Shown: piece by piece, positions 8,164 to 15,918 of the stretch
Layout of the letters: each line of letters begins with the position of its first letter
Position numbering within the stretch: the first letter of the stretch is position 1
NCBI GenBank assembly: GCA_030550585.1
Contig: JAUQPB010000003.1
Span: 1-36,232, forward strand
DNA: 36,232 bases
Direction: 5' to 3'
From: Thermoproteota archaeon
GTDB lineage: Archaea; Thermoproteota; Thermoprotei_A; Sulfolobales; Ignisphaeraceae
Made by a program: the position numbers and the translations under genes
The notes under the pieces: generated by a model
Told to the model about the DNA's origin: nothing
Seen by the model: only the letters and a program-made list of their open reading frames with translations
Database searches by the model: none

Positions 8164-10272
8164 TTATTTTCTTTTTATGAGCCATCCGATTGCGAATCCT
8201 ATTATGAGTAGTGCTATTGCTAGTGCTGCTGTTATTGTCCAGTTTGTTACCTCTACTGTTGATGTTGATACTGATACCGATGTTGTTGTGACTGTAGCCA
8301 CAGATGTGACTGTGGCTGTAACTGTTGCCGCTCCTACTGTTGACACTACTGTTGTTGGCACGGTTACCGTCACCGTTACTACTTGCGTTGGAGTTGTTGG
8401 CGAAGTGGTAGTTTGTGGAGATGTTGGCGTAGTTGTCGTTGGAGACGGAGACTTTGGCGATGGAGATGTTGTTACTGCTGCTCCAGCTGGTCTTAGATTG
8501 AGCAGTACTAGCAGTCCTCCGTGTTGCCACTGACCATTCCAAATTGTTGGTACTCCATACGGGTTCTTCTCGTCAGGCCATCCAGTCCAGTATTTCTCTG
8601 ATGCTAGGAACCAGTAACCGTTGTACCATAGTGGTAGTGCTGGCATCTCATCTAGTAGTATCTTCTGGATATCTCTCAGCACCTGTTTAATCTGGTCTTT
8701 CTGTAGATCTGGGTTTAGGTTGCCTAGCTGGTTTATCAGGTTTCTAAGCTGTGGATTGTCATATCTGCCTAGGTTGCCTACCCACATGCCAGGTGGCCAT
8801 CTTCCATAGGCCCAGTAGAGCAGTGTGTATGGTGATGGTGCTGCGAAGCTTCCGAAGTTGTTTATTGCTGCATCATATTCTCCACGGTCTATCTGTTGAG
8901 TATATGCACCATAGTCTGGGAACTGAGCCTCTGCATATATGCCTACAGCTCTTAGATCATCTTGAATGCTCATGGCTGCGAACATCCAGTCTGTCCAGCC
9001 GTATGGTACTATGATACTTATTCTTATTGGGCTACCATCAGGTGCTTCCCTCCATCCATCTCCATTAACGTCTTTATATCCTGCCTGATCCAGCAGAGCC
9101 TTTGCGGTGTTTGGATCGTACTTATAGCCGTACTGCTCTATTAGGTCTGTTGCTAGGTAGTCCTGCCAGTATGGCAAGAACCCTACTGGGTTAGACTTTA
9201 TAACAACTCCTCCCTCATAAGCATTTGATATCAGTTTATCAATGTTTATAGCGAAGTATAGTGCTTTTCTGAAGTTGGGGTCGTTAAATGGTTTCTTCTG
9301 GGTGTTTACGAAGAGGAATGCCACGTTTGCAGATAGGTAGTATGGGTAGTTGCTGTAGAAGGCCTTTGCCAATCCTCTCTTGACCATGTCTGGACCTCCG
9401 GGTATGTAGAAGCAGCTCCAGTCAAGCTCGCCTGCACCCAGCATGTTTGCTGCTACCTGGTTGCTGTAGACAACAACGCCCTTTATGTATTTTGGTGCCG
9501 GTAAGCTGCCTGTGAATGGATATGTTTTAACGTTTTTGCCCCACCAGTTGTCTACTCTCTCCATTATGAAGTAGTCTTGGCCAATCTCGATAAGTCTATA
9601 CATACCGCTTGCAACAATGTTCTTGAAGTCTTTGTTCGGGGCTACAACAGGCCACGCAGATGTGTCGGTAAGGTTTTTCTTGTATGTGTCTACAAGGCTC
9701 TTGAGGGCGTGCTCGGGTAGTATGGGTGCTTCATATAGCTGGTAGAAGAAGTCGCCATAGCTTGGATTAGTCTTGTTGAGGTGTATTCTAACAGTCTTAT
9801 CATCCACGACCTCTACACTAGTAATATAATTGGCCATGCCACCCCAAGCAGCTGTTGTAACAACTTTAGGCACATACTCAAAGGTGAACTTCACATCCTC
9901 TGCTGTAATTGGTTGACCATCCCACCAAGTTGCCTCAGGCCTAATCTTTATCTCAACTGTGTAGAGGTCGATCCATTTTGGCAGGTCTGCAGCTAGCCAT
10001 GGAATGAATCTCTGACCCTCGGGCTTGATGGGCACCCAGATGTATAGGGGCTCGTATATGAGTCCAACTATACCTGAGTTACCTGCTCCAGGGATGAGCG
10101 CATTCCAAACAGTTGGTGGCATTGACCAGTAGGCTCCTCCTATTATAAGCGTCTGTTCCCTGGGATACGCTTGTGCCTGTACCATAGGCACTAGATGTGC
10201 AATTGGTATGAGTAATAACATTGCTAATGTTACAACAATTGCTGATTTTATAGTTTTCTTGGTTATAGACAT
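8164..10272 (-). CDS. Extracellular solute-binding protein, family 5 (peptide/oligosaccharide), membrane-anchored
   Basis: The substrate receptor of the adjacent importer, about 702 residues from ATG 10272. Residues 1-35 are a signal peptide (MSITKKTIKSAIVV to VQAQA). The family 5 binding domain spans about 40-590, with recognisable blocks such as WWDGQPITAEDVKFTFEY, FRKALYFAINIDKLI and LLDQAGYKDVNGDGWRE. A Ser/Thr/Pro/Val stalk of about 80 residues follows, then a membrane segment (about 680-699) and a KRK tail, the usual way crenarchaea tether binding proteins. AGGTG precedes the chosen ATG by 5-6 nt; the longer frame to 10329 would cover the promoter. A separate promoter lets the cell make more receptor than transporter. 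Confidence 0.95.
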   Translation of the reverse strand: MSITKKTIKSAIVVTLAMLLLIPIAHLVPMVQAQAYPREQTLIIGGAYWSMPPTVWNALIPGAGNSGIVGLIYEPLYIWVPIKPEGQRFIPWLAADLPKWIDLYTVEIKIRPEATWWDGQPITAEDVKFTFEYVPKVVTTAAWGGMANYITSVEVVDDKTVRIHLNKTNPSYGDFFYQLYEAPILPEHALKSLVDTYKKNLTDTSAWPVVAPNKDFKNIVASGMYRLIEIGQDYFIMERVDNWWGKNVKTYPFTGSLPAPKYIKGVVVYSNQVAANMLGAGELDWSCFYIPGGPDMVKRGLAKAFYSNYPYYLSANVAFLFVNTQKKPFNDPNFRKALYFAINIDKLISNAYEGGVVIKSNPVGFLPYWQDYLATDLIEQYGYKYDPNTAKALLDQAGYKDVNGDGWREAPDGSPIRISIIVPYGWTDWMFAAMSIQDDLRAVGIYAEAQFPDYGAYTQQIDRGEYDAAINNFGSFAAPSPYTLLYWAYGRWPPGMWVGNLGRYDNPQLRNLINQLGNLNPDLQKDQIKQVLRDIQKILLDEMPALPLWYNGYWFLASEKYWTGWPDEKNPYGVPTIWNGQWQHGGLLVLLNLRPAGAAVTTSPSPKSPSPTTTTPTSPQTTTSPTTPTQVVTVTVTVPTTVVSTVGAATVTATVTSVATVTTTSVSVSTSTVEVTNWTITAALAIALLIIGFAIGWLIKRK

Positions 10273-10312
10273 ATTTACACCTGCTCTATCTATTTTAATC
10301 CCCATGGATGGG

Positions 10313-10323
10313 GTATATAAGCT
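10313..10323 (-). promoter_or_regulatory. TATA element for the solute-binding protein
   Basis: On the minus strand GCTTATATACC, preceded by an A-rich GAAAA, is centred about 45 nt before the ATG at 10272. That predicts a leader of about 18 nt containing the AGGTG ribosome site. Confidence 0.65.
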
Positions 10324-10410
10324 TTTCACATTTTAACTCGCAATTCCACTAGGTGTTTATAGAACTGCAACGTATTTCCTAGTTTCAAGAGACTACTATA
10401 TTTTTGCTTG

Positions 10411-10740
10411 CAATCTTTTAGAGGCTTCCTTATACTGGGTCTAGAAATGCAAAGTCTTTTACTATGCTTAGCTTCTCTATCTAGGCAGTGTCGACTTTGG
10501 CAGGACAACACTATAGTGCTCAGCTATGAAGTCTCTAGCGCTACTCCAGCTTCTGCATCTTGAGGCTATTGCTTTGAGAACAGCTTTCTCTCTATCACTA
10601 AGCTAGTCAAGCTCTTGAAGAACTGTCCCTACAGATATTCTCTTTATGTAGCTGAAGTCTCTAATACCATCGAAGAAGCTTATTGCCTTTTCCATAGCCT
10701 CTCTGGGTTTCCACCCTCTTCTTCAATCCTTTGACTAGAA
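10411..10740 (-). pseudogene. Remnant of an archaeal AAA-type ATPase gene (PF01637-like C-terminal part)
   Basis: The minus strand preserves, in the right order, the C-terminal landmarks of the archaeal ATPase family often written DEXX-box or PF01637. These are GWKPREAMEKAISFFDGI (about 10730-10660), then LSDREKAVLKAIA, SWSSARDFIAEHY and LPKSTLPR (to about 10480), then EKLSIVKDFAFLDPV and KEASKRL (to about 10411). The reading is broken by an in-frame TAG at 10603-10605, a frameshift with a small loss between LPR and EKL near 10477, and a further frameshift between DPV and KEA near 10430. The N-terminal nucleotide-binding part is not recognisable, although the stretch up to 10860 may hold more debris. 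These ATPases are common, dispersed and often lost in crenarchaea; function here is gone. Confidence 0.75.
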
Positions 10741-10867
10741 ACTATTTGGAGAGCTTATTGCTAGAGGATGAGAGATTGTGAGCAGCTAGACCTCTATACA
10801 GGGTTTGAAAGAAAGTCGTTCTAGCTGGCATCTACATTGCTTTGAGGAGAGCTGATCTAGGCCTGCT

Positions 10868-11113
10868 CTACTCTTCGAAGATCTTCTTATATAGTTCGTT
10901 GAACAGCTCTATATATTCTTGTCCCTTGTCCGTCGTCATGTACTCATTCCCTTGTTTGATTAGAAGCCCTTTTCTCACTAACATTTCTATATATCTCTTG
11001 GCTGTCTTTGTGTTTAGGTTGCAAGCTAGCAATATTTGCGACAATTTTCTGGGGGTTCTACAGTATGTTAGTATATCCCAGATAATCTCGTAGATGCTCC
11101 GCCTCGGCTTCAT
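10868..11113 (-). CDS. Small winged-helix DNA-binding protein (HTH_45-like)
   Basis: A protein of about 81 residues. It opens with the typical MKPRRSIYEIIWDIL helix, continues with a recognition region (KLSQILLACNLNTKTAKRYIEML) and a wing (GLLIKQGNEYMTTDKGQEYI), and ends with an acidic/amphipathic helix (LFNELYKKIFEE) that may be a dimerisation helix. This is the layout of archaeal winged-helix regulators of the HTH_45 type. I use ATG 11113 because a TATA-like CATAAAA lies about 26 nt upstream (leaderless) and because family members begin at this point; ATG 11134 is an alternative. It follows the membrane-protein gene in the same direction, so it may control or be coupled to it. Confidence 0.75.
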   Translation of the reverse strand: MKPRRSIYEIIWDILTYCRTPRKLSQILLACNLNTKTAKRYIEMLVRKGLLIKQGNEYMTTDKGQEYIELFNELYKKIFEE

Positions 11114-11144
11114 TCCTATCACATGCAATATCATTTTTATGGGG

Positions 11145-11774
11145 CTACTTGATGGACTTTGAAAGCACATTTTCTATCTGTTTAACTCTCACCAGCATTC
11201 TGAAAATAGTTCTTCTCTCGAGGTATAGATCTAGAACACCATAGCCAAGATATATGATGGCCACAACAAATCTAAACAAGATTACACCTATCCCCCCGCT
11301 AACACCCTCTTTCACAGCCAGTACTATTAGTGCTATAAGCACAGCACCCGTTATTGTTAGCACTATCCCCACTAAGACTATGTACCAGCGATAGCCCCTA
11401 TAAAGCGATATTACATCTTTTATAAGGCAAATCGTCTCCTCCTCATCAAGCCCACGTATTCTATTATAAGGAGAGGGTAAAAGCCCATACCTCCTTAGAA
11501 TACGCAGGATATTGTAGATTAGTGTAGCTGAAATCAGGAGCCCCACAACACCAAAGAGAGCCAACAATATATTGAATAAAAAATTGGTGATACCAGTGGT
11601 CATCAGGGACCCCCTAACAGAGCTACCTACTATTGAGGCTGAAAGGCCAAGCAAAACTGATGAGGCGACAAACCAGATAGACAAACCGTCAATAGCTTTC
11701 TTGGCTACCGACCCCCCGTTTCCAGCCACTGCAAACACCACTAACACATAGATGCAACACCCATCTAAAACCAT
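11145..11774 (-). CDS. Polytopic membrane protein of unknown function
   Basis: A protein of about 209 residues with four hydrophobic spans: one near residues 5-20, two around 30-85 (FVASSVLLGLSASIVGSS and FLFNILLALFGVVGLLISATL), then a cytoplasmic loop with a short basic patch (LRILRRYGLLPSP), then two more spans (WYIVLVGIVLTITGAVLIALIV and VILFRFVVAIIYLGYG). It ends in a basic amphipathic tail. No family recognised. ATG 11774 was chosen because TTTATAAG at 11798-11806 is centred 28 nt upstream; the longer frame reaching 11891 would run through this promoter. The winged-helix gene follows. Confidence 0.6.
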   Translation of the reverse strand: MVLDGCCIYVLVVFAVAGNGGSVAKKAIDGLSIWFVASSVLLGLSASIVGSSVRGSLMTTGITNFLFNILLALFGVVGLLISATLIYNILRILRRYGLLPSPYNRIRGLDEEETICLIKDVISLYRGYRWYIVLVGIVLTITGAVLIALIVLAVKEGVSGGIGVILFRFVVAIIYLGYGVLDLYLERRTIFRMLVRVKQIENVLSKSIK

Positions 11775-11797
11775 TGTGTATTCCAGATTCGAAAAAC

Positions 11798-11806
11798 TTA
11801 TAAACA
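11798..11806 (-). promoter_or_regulatory. TATA element for the membrane-protein gene
   Basis: GTTTATAAG on the minus strand, centred 28 nt upstream of ATG 11774, predicts a leaderless transcript. Confidence 0.55.
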
Positions 11807-12050
11807 AGAAATGTAAGCCAAGCTGTGGCCAGAGCCCATAGACACTATATTCTTTAAAGAAATGCCAATGGGTGAGAAGCAACGAACACAATGCTTTACA
11901 TCTATATATGGCTTGGCATACCTTCTAACGCCCAAGCTTGTAGATTCTGCCTGGGGCAACCTCCATTATCTAGCCAAGGGCCTCTAGCGAAATCCTACTG
12001 CAACAGGCTCTAATCTCCTTAAAGCAATATACAGTAACAGTTGAGAATGC

Positions 12051-12224
12051 GTGGCTAAAGCTATACGTATACGCTATGAGAATGGCGTCTTAAGACCTTT
12101 AGAGCTTGTAGACCTGGTCAATGGAAAGGAGATAGTGGTTTTCATCCACAAGAAAATGGTGAGAAAAGTTCCCGATGAATACGTTGGGATCTTTGGAGAG
12201 GCTAGTGTTGAAGAGTTGAGGTAG
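12051..12224 (+). CDS. DUF104/AF2212-like antitoxin, without an adjacent toxin
   Basis: A 57-residue protein starting at GTG. It opens with AKAIRIRYENGVLRPLELVD, matching the small archaeal family (DUF104, PF01954) whose members read roughly K-x-I-x-V-x-Y-x-x-G-V-x-K-P-L-E. In toxin-antitoxin pairs these proteins neutralise a PIN-domain VapC ribonuclease encoded directly downstream. Here the gene ends at TAG 12222-12224; an AGGAGG site and an ATG at 12245 follow, but that frame runs straight into the tRNA-Gly gene, so no toxin gene is left. A TATA-like CTTAAAGC lies about 28 nt upstream. Either an orphan or the survivor of a broken pair. Confidence 0.75.
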   Translation: MAKAIRIRYENGVLRPLELVDLVNGKEIVVFIHKKMVRKVPDEYVGIFGEASVEELR

Positions 12225-12266
12225 TAGGAGGAAGAGGCTAGAGATATGCAGAGGTTTTCTATTGTT

Positions 12267-12345
12267 TGGTGCGGCGGCCGGGATTTGAACCCGGGATCTC
12301 CGGCTTGGGAGGCCGGCGTCCTAGACCAGGCTAGACGACCGCCGC
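12267..12345 (-). tRNA. tRNA-Gly (anticodon CCC)
   Basis: On the minus strand a 7-bp acceptor GCGGCGG/CCGCCGC, anticodon stem CCGGC/GCCGG with loop CTCCCAA, and a T arm with loop TTCAAAT form a full cloverleaf. The anticodon is CCC. The discriminator is A (12270) and CCA is encoded at 12267-12269. There is no intron. The body without CCA is 12270-12345. Confidence 0.95.
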
Positions 12346-12448
12346 TAGATAGAGTTTGTTTGTGGTGTGGGTTTTTTATTTTTAGTTGTTTCTTTTTATG
12401 TTTGCTTATTTTTGTTTTCTTTTCTGTTTCTGTTTTTGCTGGTGTTTT

Positions 12449-13333
12449 GTGTTGGGCTCTAGGTTTTTGTATTATGCTTTGCTTGTTGTTGCAACTGTTT
12501 TGTGGGGTAGCTCGTTTGTTTTTATCAAGTTTTCTGTTGAGAGTGTTTCTGGTTTTGGCTATACCTTCTATAGGATGTTGTTTGCTGTTGCTCTGCTTAC
12601 CCCTGTTGTTTTGCTGAGGTTTTCTAGGGGTTTGTTTGATTACAGGGGTTTTGTGGGGGGTTTGGCTGTTGGCATGACTTATATGCTTGGTCTTCTTCTC
12701 CAGGGTATTGGAACGAGATACACACTCCCATCTACAAGCGCTTTTATCACCGGTTTGAATACTGTTCATGTCCATGCCTATTGCGCTTTTGTTGAGAGGA
12801 GCTACAGCCTCGATCTCTTGGCCTCTCTTCTAATGGCTTTGGCCGGCCTATACATGGTTACAGCTCCTAGCGGCGGTTTTGGCTTTGGCGAGGCAATGGT
12901 CTTTGCAGGCTCTATTGCATGGGGCGCTCAAATAGTTCTTGTGTCTAGATATGGCAGGGTTGCTAAAAGCTACACAGATTTTCTCTACGGCATGTTCCTA
13001 CCATCTTTGGCTCTAGCACCATATGCTCTAGTAGTCGACAACCCCAGGTCAATAGGTTTGGGCACATGGCTATACATAGCATATCTTGCTGTGGCATGCT
13101 CTGTTGCAGCCTCGTATCTACAGGTAATTGGGCAAAAGCATGTTAACCCAGCTATAGCCTCTATAATATATCTTCTCGAGCCCTTCTTCGCACTGATATT
13201 CTCCATATTCATATATGGCGAGAAAGCAGATCCTGTTAGAGTTGTTGGCGGGGCTCTAATAATGCTTGCAATATTCGTTTCTGCGAGGGGTGGTGCAAAG
13301 AGTAGTGGCGCTGGCTCGGCATGTAGCTGGTGA
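12449..13333 (+). CDS. DMT-superfamily (EamA) membrane transporter
   Basis: A protein of about 294 residues with ten hydrophobic segments arranged as two repeated five-helix halves, the layout of EamA drug/metabolite transporters. The first half starts YYALLVVATVLWGSSFVFIK; the second half contains EAMVFAGSIAWGAQIVLVSR, and the end has the typical LLEPFFALIFSIFIYGE. Substrate unknown. The GTG at 12449 sits 4 nt after GGTG; a TTG at 12452 is the alternative. A longer frame to 12386 would add an improbable Phe/Cys-rich stretch. A T-rich TATA-like element is near 12371-12382, in the gap behind the divergent tRNA-Gly. It converges with the threonine dehydratase gene, 5 nt apart. Confidence 0.85.
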   Translation: MLGSRFLYYALLVVATVLWGSSFVFIKFSVESVSGFGYTFYRMLFAVALLTPVVLLRFSRGLFDYRGFVGGLAVGMTYMLGLLLQGIGTRYTLPSTSAFITGLNTVHVHAYCAFVERSYSLDLLASLLMALAGLYMVTAPSGGFGFGEAMVFAGSIAWGAQIVLVSRYGRVAKSYTDFLYGMFLPSLALAPYALVVDNPRSIGLGTWLYIAYLAVACSVAASYLQVIGQKHVNPAIASIIYLLEPFFALIFSIFIYGEKADPVRVVGGALIMLAIFVSARGGAKSSGAGSACSW

Positions 13334-13338
13334 TACGC

Positions 13339-14553
13339 TCAAAGAACCTTTATAGAGCTTTTCTCAAGCTCTTTTCTAAGCTCCTCAACAACCCTCTGCT
13401 CAGGTGCTTCAAAAACTATCTCAACTGTTGCATAGCCAACTGGTGTGTATAGGCTGTATCTATCGTGTCTAATATCTATTATGTTGCATCTATATCTATA
13501 GAATATGTTTAGAGCTTTTAGAAGCTCCCCTGGAGAATCCCTCAAAACAATTCTCAGTATAGACACTCTGCCATCGCTTGCCAACCCCCTCAAAACAACT
13601 CTGTAAAGCGTTGTCAAATCTATGTTACCACCACTAACAACCAAAACAACATTCTTTCCACTGTTGTGCATATAGCCTTCCAGTAGAGCTGCTAGAGGAA
13701 GGGCTCCAGCACCCTCAACAACTATCTTGGACCTCTCCATGAGAAGGTATATAGCTCTCGCAATAGAGTCCTCGTCAACTGTGACAACATCGTCTACAAC
13801 TTCATTCATGATCTCAAAGGTTTTTTCACCAACACACTTGGTTACAACAGCATCGGCTAGAGAGGGGATTGGCTCCACCTCAACTATTCTCCCACGCTGT
13901 CTAGAGACAGAGTATTTCGGCGCATTCCTAGGCTCGACACCCACAATCCTAACCCCTGGTCTAAGCCTCTTCAAAACAGCTCCAATACCAGATATTAGTC
14001 CACCACCACCCACAGGAACAATAACAGTGTCAACAGATTGTATCTGCTCAGCAATCTCAAAACCTATTGTACCCTGCCCAGCTATAACCTCCAAATCATC
14101 GAATGGGTGGACAAACAAAGCCTTGCTCTCTTCTACAATATCCAAAGCCTTTCTATAGGCCTCGTCATATACACTACCATGCAGAACAACTCTTGCCCCA
14201 TAGCCCCTAGTGGCATTGACCTTGAAAACAGGTGTGGTCTCAGGCATAACAATAGTTGCCTCAACGCCTAGAAGAGAAGCTGCGTATGCAACCCCCTGTG
14301 CATGGTTGCCACTAGAAGCTGCGACAACACCTCTCCTCTTAGCATCATCCAAATGCCTCCAAATCTTGTAGAAAGCACCCCTAATTTTGAAAGAGCCTGT
14401 CTTCTGCATATTCTCAAGCTTCATATAAACACTGTTTCCGCTTAACCTTGAAAAGGTTCTGCTAAAGTCTAGTGGCGTTCTATGAACCCTGCCAGATAAG
14501 ACATGCAGCGCATCTCTGCTATATGTGAACACCTCATCGATTAGTCTAGACAA
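13339..14553 (-). CDS. ilvA: Threonine dehydratase (PLP-dependent) with C-terminal ACT domain
   Basis: Converts threonine to 2-oxobutanoate and ammonia, the first step toward isoleucine or a catabolic step. With the TTG start the protein has 404 residues, the usual size. The PLP lysine is K56 in KTGSFKIRGA, the SSGNHAQG loop is at 80-87, and the phosphate-binding glycine loop VGGGGLISG is near 181-189. The C-terminal ACT-type regulatory domain starts about residue 325 (ILRIVLRDSPGELLKALNIF). The TTG at 14553 is in frame about 27 nt after the predicted transcription start and follows GGGGA; a longer frame to 14706 would run across the promoter. It could also be a serine/threonine ammonia-lyase of catabolic type. 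Confidence 0.9.
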   Translation of the reverse strand: MSRLIDEVFTYSRDALHVLSGRVHRTPLDFSRTFSRLSGNSVYMKLENMQKTGSFKIRGAFYKIWRHLDDAKRRGVVAASSGNHAQGVAYAASLLGVEATIVMPETTPVFKVNATRGYGARVVLHGSVYDEAYRKALDIVEESKALFVHPFDDLEVIAGQGTIGFEIAEQIQSVDTVIVPVGGGGLISGIGAVLKRLRPGVRIVGVEPRNAPKYSVSRQRGRIVEVEPIPSLADAVVTKCVGEKTFEIMNEVVDDVVTVDEDSIARAIYLLMERSKIVVEGAGALPLAALLEGYMHNSGKNVVLVVSGGNIDLTTLYRVVLRGLASDGRVSILRIVLRDSPGELLKALNIFYRYRCNIIDIRHDRYSLYTPVGYATVEIVFEAPEQRVVEELRKELEKSSIKVL

Positions 14554-14602
14554 CGTGTAGTCCCCACAGCAAAATGCTCTTGGCGATGAAATAGAGAGAC
14601 CA

Positions 14603-14613
14603 AGGCTTATAAA
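14603..14613 (-). promoter_or_regulatory. TATA element for threonine dehydratase
   Basis: On the minus strand GTTTATAAGCC preceded by CAAAA. Expected transcription start is near 14580, downstream of the KaiC-like gene stop, so the gene has its own promoter. Confidence 0.6.
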
Positions 14614-14671
14614 CTTTTGAAAATGGTGAAAAGGGTGGGCTAGGCTAGAAGAATTCAAAAAACCTATTTTT

Positions 14672-15451
14672 CTACTCCTCTTCTCTCTGCTGCGAAACCT
14701 CTTCATAGCTTCCTCTATACACTTTCAGAACCTTGTTGTGGTAAACCACAATACCCTTATCAGTTATCTCGAAAGGATGCCTCTTCATGCTATGGCTAGT
14801 CCCCCTCATTTTCCACACTATCAAACTTCTCTTAAGCTCCCCATTAATTTCATCCAGATCTAGCCTCACTATACCATCTGCCGCATGTTCAACCCCAGGC
14901 CCTCCAAAACCCCTTTCCGTTACAGACACTTGGCTGACTAGAAATGCTGTTACCCCCAACCCGCTTAAAACCTTCTTTATCTGCATTACAACGCCTCTCG
15001 CCATAGAGGGTCTTGTGATGTAGAGTGTTGAGACAGAGTCTATCACAGCTCTCTGTGCGTTGAGCTCCTTAACAGCATCTCTAATAACATCAACTAGATG
15101 GCCAACATCTGTTGGGTCTGGGACAACGTACTTCTCCCTCTTAGCATACTCCCCAACCCCACCGGTGAAAGCATCTACTATCTCAAACATGCCCTTCTTC
15201 TCAAACTGTGTGACATCCCATCCAAACTGCTTCATATTCTGCTTAACCTGTGCTGGATGCTCCTCGAGAACAACATATACCCCTGGCTCGCCCATCTGAA
15301 GACCATTCCAAATGAATTGCTGACTCAGTATACTCTTTCCGGTTCCAGGACCCCCGCTAATCAAAACAATGTTCCTCTTTGGTATGCCACCATACAAAAT
15401 CTCGTCAAATCCAGGTATGCCAGTCTTCACCCTTTCAGACAATGTAACCAC
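14672..15451 (-). CDS. KaiC-like RecA-family ATPase, single domain
   Basis: A protein of about 259 residues with one KaiC/RadA-like domain. It begins with the family signature [17 protein letters not shown], then Walker A GGPGTGKS at residues 33-40, a catalytic Glu pair in VVLEEHP, and Walker [12 protein letters not shown]. It ends with a [17 protein letters not shown] segment typical of archaeal KaiC homologues. Cyanobacterial KaiC has two such domains; archaeal single-domain versions are thought to act in signalling and regulation. The GTG at 15451 is used; TTG 15442, which follows GGTGG, is also possible. Two unknown genes upstream point the same way. Partner and role are unknown. Confidence 0.88.
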   Translation of the reverse strand: MVTLSERVKTGIPGFDEILYGGIPKRNIVLISGGPGTGKSILSQQFIWNGLQMGEPGVYVVLEEHPAQVKQNMKQFGWDVTQFEKKGMFEIVDAFTGGVGEYAKREKYVVPDPTDVGHLVDVIRDAVKELNAQRAVIDSVSTLYITRPSMARGVVMQIKKVLSGLGVTAFLVSQVSVTERGFGGPGVEHAADGIVRLDLDEINGELKRSLIVWKMRGTSHSMKRHPFEITDKGIVVYHNKVLKVYRGSYEEVSQQREEE

Positions 15452-15495
15452 CGAAAATAGAAAGAGGTTAAAACCTTAATTAGCTTGTATTTGCT

Positions 15496-15825
15496 TCAAC
15501 TTCTAGCCACAGCCTCGACAACGACCATTTTCTCAAACACAGTTTTAATGTCGTTGATTGTCATCATCGGTGCTGTGCTAGTGCCTAGGCTATAGACAAA
15601 GTCTTTGAACATTGCCAAAGCTCTTTTGAATCTGTAGTAGAAGTCGGGTTCTATGAGACCGTACTCCATGTATGCATCGGATAGTATAGATGCTACAACA
15701 TAGCCTGTCAAACCAGTTTTGTACGCCTCCTCTACATATCCCTCCCTCCACAACGCATCCACCACATTCATAAATCCTACTAGAGTTTCTATCAACTGGG
15801 AACAGATATTGCTACAGCTATCCAA
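15496..15825 (-). CDS. Small all-helical protein of unknown function
   Basis: A 109-residue protein, probably all alpha-helical (LVGFMNVVDALWREGYVEEAY, YRFKRALAMFKDFVYSLG), without membrane segments or a motif I know. The start is TTG at 15825, supported by AAAAGGTGA ending 4 nt upstream. A TATA element (TATTTAAATAG, about 15862-15872) precedes it. It lies just upstream of the KaiC-like gene in the same direction (44-nt gap), so a working relation with that ATPase is possible but not shown. Confidence 0.65.
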   Translation of the reverse strand: MDSCSNICSQLIETLVGFMNVVDALWREGYVEEAYKTGLTGYVVASILSDAYMEYGLIEPDFYYRFKRALAMFKDFVYSLGTSTAPMMTINDIKTVFEKMVVVEAVARS

Positions 15826-15918
15826 GATTTCACCTTTTGCTATTATAGAACATGTATTACTATTTAAATAGCGAGAGATGAGAAGGCCGATCCTGATAGA
15901 GTGTTGATTGGGTTTGAC

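Noticed and set aside
8129-8533. A Val/Thr-rich plus-strand frame near the end of the binding-protein gene
   Set aside because: It is the reverse strand of the Ser/Thr/Val stalk of the binding protein; low complexity in one strand gives low complexity in the other.
10326-10511. A 61-codon minus-strand frame upstream of the binding-protein promoter
   Set aside because: It overlaps the end of the ATPase remnant in a different frame and runs over the binding-protein TATA element.
2638-12345. Search for a direct repeat of either tRNA 3' end as an att site of an integrated element
   Set aside because: By eye I found no second copy of either tRNA T-arm/acceptor sequence in the window, so no intact element boundary can be claimed.
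12074-12775. A 233-codon minus-strand frame running through tRNA-Gly and the start of the DMT transporter
   Set aside because: It covers a tRNA gene and a coding antitoxin on the other strand, and its product is Lys/Asn/Gln-rich without any fold-like pattern.
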